Positions 12,301-17,803 of a DNA stretch of 20,195 nucleotides are shown here, in pieces. Position numbers and translations under genes: made by a program. Under the pieces are notes generated by a model. It was given only the letters and a program-made list of their open reading frames with translations, did not search any database and was not told the origin of the DNA. The stretch is from assembly GCA_013306675.1 (NCBI GenBank), contig JABLUY010000361.1, positions 1-20,195 of the forward strand, in the 5' to 3' direction. Within the stretch, counting starts at the first letter, position 1; every line of letters begins with the position of its first letter. This stretch comes from Thraustochytrium sp. TN22 (taxonomy: Eukaryota; Sar; Bigyra; Thraustochytrida; Thraustochytriidae).

Positions 12301-14334
12301 ACCATGCGCACGCTCCTGCCACTCCGCATACCGCGTCTTGCAAAACTCCTTGATGCTCTTGGCAAAGCTCACATACTCCGCCATGACGTTTTGCCACGTC
12401 TGCGAGCCGTCAAACCACGACTCCATCTTGCGAAAGCGCATAATGGGCCGCTTCGCACGGTAGTACAGGTGCTGCGCCCAGGCAATCGCACCAGCCACCG
12501 GCGGGAAGCTCTTGAAGACGGGCGGCGACGCGCGGTGCGCCTCAAACGTCTCGCGCACGCGCTCCAGCTCCTTGCTGTACTGCAGCAGAATGTCGTCGAA
12601 CTTTTGCATCATTTGCCGGTTGATGGACTCGCGGCTCTGGATGTTTTGAAAGTTCTGCAAAAGGTCAAAGGCGCCCTCCGCCGAGCGCAGCTTTTGAAAC
12701 GAGGTGTCGATGAAGCGCTTCGTCATCTCCTCAATCTCGTCCACCTTGAGGCGGAACTGCGACATGACCGCGTCCCAGCTCGTCTTGTACCGCCGGTCAA
12801 AAATGTCAAACGGCACCGACTCCAGCGGGTCCACCAGCGCCTCCACGCGCCGCATCACCTCGTCGATGCCCTCCGAGTCGCCCGTCACCGCCTTGAGCTC
12901 GGGACCCAGGAACTTTTGGAACTGGTCCAGTACCAGCGCCACCTCGTGCAGGTTCTCGCAGATTTTCGCCATGTAGTTGGTCTGCTCAAACAGCCGCTTG
13001 CGGTCGAACTCCCAGCGGTGGTCCGTCCCGCTCGCCTCGATCTTTTCGCGCACCGCCATGTACGTCTTGTACCAGCTCTCCAGCACCGTCGTCGCCTCCG
13101 AAATCGACTTGAGCGCCTGCTCCGGCGCGCGACGCAAGATGCTCCGGATGCTAATCTCCGTCGCCACCTTGTCTGCAATCTCACCGCCGATGCGCTCCAT
13201 CAGCGGCACCATGCGCTCGTCCGTGTTGTAGTGCCGCGAGATGATCCACACCATGCGGATCGCGTTCATCATCGACGGCAGCGTGTCCAGAATCGAACCC
13301 AGCGTCCCGCTGCTAATCGCCTTGAAGTGACGCTCCAAGGTGGACAGAAACTTCACGTTGTCCTTGGCCTCCACGTACAGCTTCGTCAGCTCCGCAAAGT
13401 GGTACCGAAACGTCGGCAGCATGTTGGCCTCCACCAGCTCCAGCGCCTTGAGCATCTGCTGCACCGTGCTCAGGTTGATTTGCTCGTACAGCGCGCTCAG
13501 CGCCGCGTTGCGCTTGCGCCAGAACTCGATCTCCGCCAGGGGACCGGCGCGCTGCGCCGTCTTGCGCGTCTCCTGCTCCACCACGGCCGCCACCGCCTTG
13601 GACCACTCCTCCAGCGCCTCTTCCAGCTGGCTCACCGTCTCGTAGTCCTCCGTCACCGACTCCAGGTCTGCCACCTTGACATCCGGAATGTACAGCTGCA
13701 CGTCGCCCTGCACCTGCTGCAGGGCGTGCTCCATTTGCGACTCGAACTTTTGCATGTTCGCTCGCAGCTCCCGTTTCAACGACACCGTCGTCATTGTTGT
13801 CGGCGTCTCGCGCACCGCCCTGCTAGGATCCGCATCATCCACCACCTCGTCCTCCTCCTCCGACTCTTGTGCGCCTTCGGGCCCTGGCGACCGCACCACC
13901 ACCTTTTCAGACTCCAGCAGCGGCATGTACACCTCGCGCAGGAGGTCGCTCAGGTCGCTCAGGGCATCACCCGTCAGCACGCCAAACTCCACTTGGCTTC
14001 CACAGTCGCTCACGCTCCCTTTCACCAGTTTGCACAGGTACACTTGCCGCCGCCCCGCCAGACCTCCACCGGGCACCACGCCGGGCAGCACAACCTCATG
14101 CCGCAACTCACTCTTATCCTCATCCTCATCCTCACAGTCAGAGTCATCCTCGTGCACACGACCATCCTCCTCCGGACCCTCGCGCACGAAGATGAAGCAG
14201 CTCTCGCACGGCGCCTTGCCCAGAAAGTCCACCAACGCGCCATGCCCCACCTTTAACCATCGCTCAAACGCGACGCCATCCACCTCCAGGCCCACGCACA
14301 CAGTCTTGCGCACCCACGCAAGCTCGTCCTCCAT
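387..14334 (-). CDS. DNAH10: Axonemal inner-arm dynein heavy chain, DNAH10 / I1 (f) 1-alpha class
   Basis: This is a microtubule motor of the ciliary/flagellar inner dynein arm. It hydrolyses ATP at AAA1 to slide doublet microtubules. The protein is about 4,648 residues once a one-base excess at 11384-11394 is discounted: 13,947 nt is an exact multiple of three, and family members are usually 4,000-4,700 residues. Order from the N terminus: tail (DHC_N1, roughly residues 1-1,150); linker (DHC_N2, with AMKKRHWDKLSKVTG near 9,900-9,990); AAA1 with GPAGTGKT (8,460-8,483, about residue 1,951) and Walker B CFDEFNRI; AAA2 with GPTGGGKT (about 7,600-7,623); AAA3 with GDPGTAKT (about 6,445-6,468); AAA4 with GVGGSGKQ (about 5,380-5,403); coiled-coil stalk and microtubule-binding domain (about 4,720-3,790, tip near 4,390-4,040); AAA5, AAA6; and a C-terminal region with YGGRVSDDYDRR. 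The motifs INCGEGLDWKAMGSIFSGL, ETMLTRHTCMIVGPTGGGK and ENMNSVMDDNRLLTLPNGER fit the DNAH10/1-alpha class, as I recall it, better than outer-arm or single-headed dyneins. I chose the ATG at 14334 because the family-like N terminus (MEDELAWVRKTVCVGLEV) begins there. An in-frame ATG at 14904 adds only low-complexity residues and lies in the tRNA repeat flank. Low-complexity insertions occur near residue 80, at a Gly/Ala run (about 11,740-11,775) and between AAA2 and AAA3. Dynein heavy chain is near certain; the subclass is likely. Confidence 0.93.
11384..11394 (-). other. G11/C11 homopolymer where the dynein frame shifts
   Basis: Upstream sequence (14334 down to this run) reads in one frame; everything after it reads in another. 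With 10 C on the mRNA strand the frames join and give PPPLCRVQATLNGSEVSVSP, which resembles the conserved dynein tail segment P-L-(F/C)-(R/K)-V. With the 11 C present the frame runs into a wrong frame. This favours a length error or polymorphism in the homopolymer. The alternative is an intron with a GT donor at 11484 or 11481 and a CAG acceptor ending at 11370. Both choices keep phase 0 and use the C run as a polypyrimidine tract, but would remove PLCRVQ. Confidence 0.75.
12210..12271 (-). repeat. 30-bp in-frame tandem duplication in the dynein tail
   Basis: A 30-bp unit (GGCAGATYGTCGCTGGTGAG followed by CGCGGGACCC on the plus strand) occurs twice in tandem. In the dynein frame it encodes PALTSDDLPG followed by PALTSDNLPE, so it adds ten residues without breaking the frame. 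It lies in the poorly conserved tail and probably forms a flexible loop. Confidence 0.8.
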
Positions 14335-14335
14335 C

Positions 14336-14421
14336 GCAAGCGCCCAAGCGCCCAAGCGCCAAAGCGCACAAGCGCGAGCGCCAGCGCCAGCGCCAGCGCC
14401 AGCACCACCACCAGCACCAGC
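14336..14421. repeat. Low-complexity AAGCGCC / CAGCGC repeat
   Basis: Imperfect short repeats, first AAGCGCC-like and then CAGCGC and CAGCACC units, lie immediately upstream of the dynein start codon, in the presumed 5' UTR. They explain the Ala/Gly-rich open frame that continues upstream of the real start. Confidence 0.75.
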
Positions 14422-14730
14422 GAGCAATCCCTCACTGCCTTCCTTGGCCCATCCCATCCCATCATCGCACTTGACCGTTGAGTTAGGCGCCCGCCCGCCA
14501 GGCCGTTGCCGCCTGGCGGCCTGGGGCCAGCACGCACAACAGTCCAGCGTCAGGCAACGACTCCGCCAGCGGCCATCCACGAGAGGCTTAACTTGAACTT
14601 GAAACGACCATGGCGAATGGGCTTGATCACGGGATTGACATGACCTTGACATGGGCTTGACGTGGGCGTCGCGCCAAGCGGCACAGAAGCGCGCCTCCTC
14701 CTTCTTCCAATGATCATCCGCGAGAAGCGC

Positions 14731-14772
14731 CAGGCTGCCGCCGGCGCGGTCCAGGCTGCCGCCGGCGCGGTC
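14731..14772. repeat. 21-bp tandem duplication
   Basis: Two exact adjacent copies of a 21-bp unit beginning CAGGCTGCCGCC (14731-14751 and 14752-14772). No function is apparent. Confidence 0.85.
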
Positions 14773-14883
14773 CAAGTCCTTCAGCACCTCCTGTGCAGCG
14801 CCTGGCGCCTCGCGCTGCCTCCAATGCGCGCATCGCCTCCACACCCACCTCGACAGACACTCCCACAATCTATCCACATTACT

Positions 14884-14891
14884 TTTATAAA
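14884..14891 (+). promoter_or_regulatory. TATA-like box upstream of tRNA-Glu copy 1
   Basis: TTTATAAA lies 61 bases upstream of the mature tRNA start. The same box occurs at the same distance upstream of copy 3 (16417-16424), and a weaker TATAGATA sits at the corresponding place near copy 2 (15696-15703). tRNA genes in several eukaryotes carry upstream TATA elements that help Pol III initiation, though usually closer to the gene. The role here is inference. Confidence 0.4.
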
Positions 14892-14951
14892 CTCCCCGCG
14901 ACACTCGATCACAACAAGCAGGAAATGGGCAGACCGCTCACCAGCTTCGCC

Positions 14952-15022
14952 TCCGGTGTGGTGTAATGGTAACATTTGACGCTCTCACCGTCAATCTCCG
15001 GGTTCGATTCCCGGCGCTGGAA
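14952..15022 (+). tRNA. trnE(CUC): tRNA-Glu (anticodon CUC), copy 1
   Basis: The full cloverleaf can be drawn. The acceptor TCCGGTG pairs with CGCTGGA (two G-U wobbles) and is followed by discriminator A at 15022. The A box is at 14959-14969. The anticodon stem TGACG/CGTCA encloses loop CTCTCAC, with anticodon CTC at 14984-14986 and the invariant U33 before it. The T arm CCGGG/CCCGG holds the B box GGTTCGATTCC (15001-15011). A TTTTT run at 15024-15028 is a Pol III terminator. The length of 71 nt is one base shorter than the usual 72. It decodes GAG glutamate codons. No intron is present and CCA is not encoded, as expected for a nuclear tRNA. Confidence 0.97.
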
Positions 15023-15023
15023 A

Positions 15024-15028
15024 TTTTT
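15024..15028 (+). terminator. Pol III oligo-T terminator of tRNA-Glu copy 1
   Basis: TTTTT begins two bases after the discriminator. Further T runs follow at 15035-15038, 15043-15047 and 15055-15059 and could act as backup terminators. Confidence 0.85.
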
Positions 15029-15051
15029 AGACCCTTTTCAAATTTTTGGGC

Positions 15052-15158
15052 CACTTTTTACACCGCCCGGCGTCCACTTTTTACACCTTTTGATAGGTTT
15101 GGACCGTTAGATTGGGGCTTTTGATAGGGATGGGCCCCGAGTTGGGCCTGTTGATTGG
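15052..15158 (+). repeat. Short periodic motifs in the tRNA 3' flank
   Basis: CACTTTTTACACC occurs at 15052-15064 and 15075-15087 (23-bp spacing). CTTTTGATAGG occurs at 15087-15097 and 15118-15128, with a variant CTGTTGATTGG at 15148-15158 (spacing 31 and 30). The same block is preserved in the flanks of tRNA copies 2 and 3. It looks like an old short tandem repeat, or an element kept by conversion or selection. No gene is recognisable in it. Confidence 0.7.
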
Positions 15159-15160
15159 CG

Positions 15161-15562
15161 CGGCGCGCGGCACTTCTTTTGAGGCGCGGCGCGGCGACGC
15201 CGGGGCAGCGGCTTGACTCTGGCTGCGCCACAGGTGGGCTGCTTCAGGCCAGGCCGCCCGGGATCTGCCGGCGTGCGGTTGCACGCACAAGCGTAATGCG
15301 GCGCAATGAGACGCATAGCGTCACGTACTCAGCACGAGGCGAAACTTGCGTCTCGTTTGCCGCGAGCAGGGCGACAGGGCGACCGCAACGCTTCGTGCAC
15401 ATACGCCGCAAGAAAAAAGTGCCACGCCTATCAACAGGCCCAAATCGAGGCCAATCCCTATCAAAAGCCCCAATCTAACGGTCCAAACCTATCAAAAGGT
15501 GTAAAAAGTGGACGCCGGGCGGTGTAAAAAGTGGCCCAAAAATTTGAAAAGGGTCTAAAAAG
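15161..15562. other. Spacer between tRNA-Glu copies 1 and 2, including the 3' flank of copy 2
   Basis: No credible protein gene is present. Positions from about 15406 are the inverted counterpart of the copy 1 flank. The unique centre (about 15181-15405) contains a short palindrome GACGC-ATA-GCGTC near 15310-15322 and a longer stem possibility between TGAGACGCA and TTGCGTCTC some 35 bases apart. Short open frames here run through the repeats and carry no recognisable domain. Confidence 0.6.
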
Positions 15563-15672
15563 TTCCAGCGCCGGGAATCGAACCCGGAGATTGACGGTGA
15601 GAGCGTCAAATGTTACCATTACACCACACCGGAGGCGAAGCTGGTGAGCGGTCTGCCCATTTCCTGCTTGAT
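15406..15672 (-). repeat. tRNA-Glu-bearing repeat, arm 2
   Basis: This is an inverted copy of 14919-15180, covering the tRNA gene, its oligo-T terminator and the periodic 3' flank. Its upstream side diverges from arms 1 and 3 after about 15672: the TTTATAAA box is replaced by TATAGATA (15696-15703). Confidence 0.8.
15563..15633 (-). tRNA. trnE(CUC): tRNA-Glu (anticodon CUC), copy 2
   Basis: Identical in its 71 bases to the copy at 14952-15022, on the opposite strand. The anticodon occupies 15599-15601. An A5 run at 15557-15561 is TTTTT on the transcribed strand and serves as terminator. Identity of the whole tRNA and most of the flank points to recent duplication or ongoing gene conversion. 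Confidence 0.97.
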
Positions 15673-16285
15673 GTAATTGGTTGTCGCGGAGAACCTATAG
15701 ATACAATGACGTGAAGCTCGTTACAGCATGTAGAGCGCGCGCTCCTTGCGTTGCTGCGTGCAGCGTGTCAAGTGCGCTGCGGCGTGGATATCTCATTGCG
15801 GCGCGTCGATCTTGTTGCGGCTGTGTGGAGCACGCTCGTTGCGTTGCAACGTGGAGCGCGAGCGCTCGTTGCGTTGCGACTTGAGCGCTTCAAGCGCGTT
15901 GCGGCATGGAGATCGCACAAGCGCCGCCTATCAACAGGCCCCGCAGGCCGCCCGTTTCCTGCTTGTTGTGCTTGTTTGTCGCGGAGATACAATGACGTTA
16001 AGCTCGTCACGGCATGTAGAGCGCGCGCTCCTTGCGTTGCTGCGTGCAGCGTGTCAAGTGCGCTGCGGCGTGGATATCTCATTGCGGCTCGTTGCGTTGC
16101 GACTTGAGCGCTTCAAGCGCGTTGCGGCATGGAGATCGCACAAGCGCCGCCTATCAACAGGCCCAACTCGGGGCCCATCCCTATCAAAAGCCCCAATCTA
16201 ACGGTCCAAACCTATCAAAAGGTGTAAAAAGTGGACGCCGGGCGGTGTAAAAAGTGGCCAAAAATTTGGAAAAGGGTCTAAAAAT
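15634..16285. repeat. Imperfect direct duplication carrying a tRNA-less relic unit
   Basis: Two copies of a GCGTTGC-rich segment follow one another: about 15655-15940 and about 15949-16163. Both begin with a form of TTCCTGCTTG and share ATACAATGACGT, GCATGTAGAGCGCGCGCTCC and GATATCTCATTGCGGC; both end in GCGCCGCCTATCAACAGGCC. The second copy lacks about 64 bp in the middle. At 15938-15950 the first copy passes directly from the tRNA-downstream end (CAACAGGCC) to the tRNA-upstream end (CCCGTTTCCTGC). In the second copy these ends are separated by about 225 bp that contain the tRNA gene. No credible protein gene is present. Confidence 0.75.
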
Positions 16286-16435
16286 TTCCAGCGCCGGGAA
16301 TCGAACCCGGAGATTGACGGTGAGAGCGTCAAATGTTACCATTACACCACACCGGAGGCGAAGCTGGTGGGCGGCCTGCCCGTTTCCTGCTTGTTGTGAT
16401 TGAGTGTCGCGGGGAGTTTATAAAAGTAATGTGGA
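16147..16435 (-). repeat. tRNA-Glu-bearing repeat, arm 3
   Basis: This is an inverted near-identical copy of 14873-15160, including the TTTATAAA box (16417-16424), tRNA-Glu and the periodic 3' flank. Arms 1 and 3 are closer to each other over the whole unit than either is to arm 2, so the duplication history involves at least two steps. Confidence 0.85.
16286..16356 (-). tRNA. trnE(CUC): tRNA-Glu (anticodon CUC), copy 3
   Basis: Identical to the two other copies over 71 bases, with the anticodon at 16322-16324. The A run just outside the 3' end (16280-16284) reads TTTTT on the transcribed strand and is the expected Pol III stop. The TTTATAAA box 61 bases upstream matches that of copy 1 in sequence and distance. 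Confidence 0.97.
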
Positions 16436-16556
16436 GCGAGCGAGCGAGATAGCGAGATAGCGAGCGCTGGCGTTGCGTGGTGGCGTGGTGGCTATCTCGC
16501 GCTGGCGTTGCGTGGTTGCGTTGGAGCTGGTGAGGAAGAGAAAAATGCGCGGAAGA
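16436..16556. other. Short intergenic region with GCGAGATA repeats and an inverted repeat
   Basis: It contains GCGAG/GCGAGATA tandem repeats (about 16437-16462). A perfect 10-bp inverted repeat, GCGAGATAGC (16452-16461) with GCTATCTCGC (16491-16500), could form a hairpin downstream of the propeller gene. A direct repeat of GCGCTGGCGTTGCGTGGT lies at 16464-16481 and 16499-16516. No gene is seen. Confidence 0.65.
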
Positions 16557-17441
16557 TTAGTTGAGATGCTTGAATTTGTTGTAGGGCATGCATGAGATGA
16601 TGGAATTGAGTTTGTTGGTGGCGCAGACTGCGTTGTTGTTGGCGACGATTGCGTGTTGTTGTTCTTGTATGTGGGTGTTGTTTTTGTGGAGGAGGAGGAG
16701 TTGTGTGATTTGTCCCCAGCAGTGCATGTCCGCGTTGTTGTTGTGCATGTCCGCGTTGTTGTTGTGAATGGCGCATGCGAAGTGTTCTCCTGCGGCGACG
16801 TGTGAAACGTTGACGAGGCTGGGTGTGTTTGCGACTTGTCCGTATGCGTCTTGTCCCCATGCGAGGAGTGCGCCGTTGTGTGTTTGAATGGCGATGGCGA
16901 AGCGTCCTCGTGTGTTGACCTTGACTTGTGCGAGGCGTACTTGTTGCGTCGGTGGAGGTGGGAGTTGGCCTGGTCCCCAGCAGTGCGGTGTTGCGTGGGT
17001 GTCTAGTGCGCAGCAGACGTGGTTGCCGCCGCAGCTGATTTGGGTGAAGCGGGTGTCTTGAGATAATGTTGGTGTTGTGTGGTGCGGTTTGCCGTTGCGC
17101 AGGTTCCAGCACGCGATGCTCAGGTCGGTGGCTCGGATGCCGCACAGGCGTCGGTTGTCGTCTACGCTGATTTGGATGAGCGCTTCGGGCTCTTGCAGGG
17201 GGATCGGGTCGAGCTCTTCGTCCCAGCACTGGGGGTGTCCATTGGAGGCTTGTAGTGCGCAGCACATTGTATTTGCGCAGTCGATTTGCGCAAACCTTTC
17301 GTTGGTGTTGATGTTTAGCCAGTCGTCATGCCGCCAGCAAGAGAGTGTGGGATTGATTTTGCAAAGGAGTTCTTTTTCGCCGAGTCCTACACTTTGATGT
17401 CCATGTTGTGCGACCAGGTTGAGTTCATGACTACTACTCAT
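16557..17441 (-). CDS. RCC1/BLIP-II-like beta-propeller repeat protein
   Basis: This encodes a 294-residue protein built from about six or seven degenerate repeats of the type (F/L)xQI-xxGxxHxCAL-x(5-10)-CWG. Clear examples are RFAQIDCANTMCCALQ...CW, RFTQISCGGNHVCCALDTHATPHCWG, RLAQVKVNTRGRFAIAIQ...AWG and VSHVAAGEHFACAI...CWG. This is the signature of the RCC1 / BLIP-II propeller fold, which usually serves protein-protein contacts; no catalytic residues or partner can be deduced. The many Cys residues next to Trp are a feature of the CWG-type branch. A seven-residue unit HNNNADM is duplicated by a 21-bp tandem repeat (16724-16765). I start at the ATG at 17441 because upstream sequence in this frame is minisatellite. 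The frame stays open to 17951, but only through simple repeats and sequence antisense to the phosphatase gene. Directly upstream, in frame, is a hydrophobic stretch LLALVVVVVVVVNIVKT that could be a signal peptide or anchor if an unseen start or splice feeds into it. Confidence 0.7.
   Translation of the reverse strand: MSSSHELNLVAQHGHQSVGLGEKELLCKINPTLSCWRHDDWLNINTNERFAQIDCANTMCCALQASNGHPQCWDEELDPIPLQEPEALIQISVDDNRRLCGIRATDLSIACWNLRNGKPHHTTPTLSQDTRFTQISCGGNHVCCALDTHATPHCWGPGQLPPPPTQQVRLAQVKVNTRGRFAIAIQTHNGALLAWGQDAYGQVANTPSLVNVSHVAAGEHFACAIHNNNADMHNNNADMHCWGQITQLLLLHKNNTHIQEQQHAIVANNNAVCATNKLNSIISCMPYNKFKHLN
16724..16765 (-). repeat. 21-bp in-frame tandem duplication in the propeller gene
   Basis: Two exact adjacent copies of a 21-bp unit (GCATGTCCGC followed by GTTGTTGTTGT on the plus strand) encode a duplicated seven-residue HNNNADM segment just before a CWG motif. 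It lengthens a loop without breaking the frame. Confidence 0.85.
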
Positions 17442-17450
17442 ACCATGGCT

Positions 17451-17613
17451 TGTTTTGACGATGTTGACGACGACGACGACGACGACGACGAGGGCAAGGA
17501 GTCGCTGCCGACGACGACGACGACGAGGGCAAGGAGTCGTTGCCGCATGGAGTTGTTTTGACGATGTTGACGACGACGACGACGACGACGAGGGCAAGGA
17601 GTCGCTGCCGCAT
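17451..17613. repeat. GAC-rich minisatellite, three units
   Basis: Unit A (17451-17510) and unit C (17554-17613) are full: TGTTTTGACGATGTTGAC, a run of GAC triplets (one more in A than in C), then GAGGGCAAGGAGTCGCTGCCG split by no other change. Unit B (17511-17551) lacks the first part. Units B and C end in a CAT, that is an ATG on the minus strand (17546-17548 and 17611-17613); unit A has lost it. On the minus strand unit C reads MRQRLLALVVVVVVVNIVKT, a signal-peptide-like sequence. Confidence 0.8.
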
Positions 17614-17633
17614 GGAGTTGCCTGTCGCGGTGT

Positions 17634-17656
17634 CGCGCGCGCGCGCGCGCGCGCGC
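17634..17656. repeat. (CG)n dinucleotide tract
   Basis: A pure alternating CG tract of 23 bases. Alternating CG of this length is known to favour left-handed Z-DNA under negative supercoiling, which would fit a divergent promoter, but this is inference. Confidence 0.9.
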
Positions 17657-17690
17657 AGTGCGGCACGCAGTGCGGCACGCAGTGCGGCAG
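17655..17690. repeat. 12-bp tandem repeat, three copies
   Basis: GCAGTGCGGCAC at 17655-17666 and 17667-17678, and GCAGTGCGGCAG at 17679-17690. It lies in the divergent promoter region next to the CG tract. The unit could be a repeated factor-binding site or a plain slippage product. Confidence 0.85.
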
Positions 17691-17770
17691 AGGCGTGAGA
17701 TTGTCTTTTTGTTGCCTGTCTGCTTCTGCCTGCTTCTGTCTGCCTGAGCATGCAAAAACAGTTTCGTGCC

Positions 17771-17793
17771 CTCTCTCTCTCTCTCTCTCTCTC
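17771..17793 (+). repeat. (CT)n tract just upstream of the phosphatase start codon
   Basis: A pure CT run of 23 bases ends 10 bases before the ATG at 17804, and the start codon is directly preceded by CAG. The pattern polypyrimidine - AG - ATG resembles a splice acceptor as well as a GA/CT promoter element. Confidence 0.85.
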
Positions 17794-17803
17794 AACGAAT
17801 CAG

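Larger units (their letters stand above)
14335..14872. other. Upstream region of the dynein gene, low complexity
   Basis: This is non-coding sequence between the dynein start and the tRNA repeat block; the dynein promoter and 5' UTR must lie here, but no defined core element is visible. It holds GCGCC-type simple repeats (14336-14421), a hairpin with an 8-bp stem CGCCAGGC/GCCTGGCG and 7-base loop (14496-14518), and a 21-bp tandem duplication (14731-14751 and 14752-14772). The minus frame stays open as far as 14904, but its translation is Ala/Gly/Arg-rich with no family resemblance, so I read it as non-coding. Confidence 0.6.
14873..15160 (+). repeat. tRNA-Glu-bearing repeat, arm 1 (inverted relative to arms 2 and 3)
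   Basis: This segment is near-identical, in opposite orientation, to 16147-16435, and its inner part (from about 14919) matches 15406-15672 in opposite orientation. It contains an upstream TTTATAAA box, the tRNA-Glu gene and a downstream flank of about 130 bp. Conservation runs well outside the tRNA on both sides, which marks a segmental duplication rather than an independently evolved tRNA gene. The region from 15160 to 15406 between arms 1 and 2 is the spacer of a large inverted repeat. Confidence 0.85.
17442..17803. promoter_or_regulatory. Divergent intergenic region rich in simple repeats
   Basis: These 362 bp separate the start codons of the propeller gene (minus) and the PLAT-phosphatase gene (plus), so both promoters probably lie here. 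In order, it contains three GAC-rich minisatellite units (17451-17613), a (CG)n tract (17634-17656), a 12-bp unit in three copies (17655-17690) and a (CT)n tract (17771-17793). No TATA box or other defined core element is evident. Direction and overlap of the two promoters cannot be read from sequence alone. Confidence 0.55.

Noticed and set aside
12280-14256. A 658-residue plus-strand open frame, and a 438-residue one at 1443-2759
   Set aside because: Both are antisense shadows of the dynein tail and C-terminal region, rich in His/Arg/Leu, with no family resemblance.
14335-14904. N-terminal extension of the dynein to the ATG at 14904
   Set aside because: The added 190 residues are Ala/Gly/Arg low complexity, partly made by tandem repeats, and the start lies in the duplicated tRNA flank. 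The family-like N terminus begins at 14334.
14952-15160. tRNA-derived SINE
   Set aside because: Homology extends on the 5' side of the tRNA as well, the tRNA is intact and identical in all copies with its own terminator, and no A-rich tail or target-site duplication is visible. Segmental duplication fits better.
15746-16201. Short plus-strand open frames of up to 151 residues between tRNA copies 2 and 3
   Set aside because: They run through duplicated GCGTTGC-rich repeats, appear in more than one frame, and show no domain or start context.
17750-17803. Earlier start codon for the phosphatase at 17750
   Set aside because: It would add 18 residues coded mainly by the (CT)n tract and hide the basic, acid-free presequence that begins at 17804. 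It remains possible without 5' end data.
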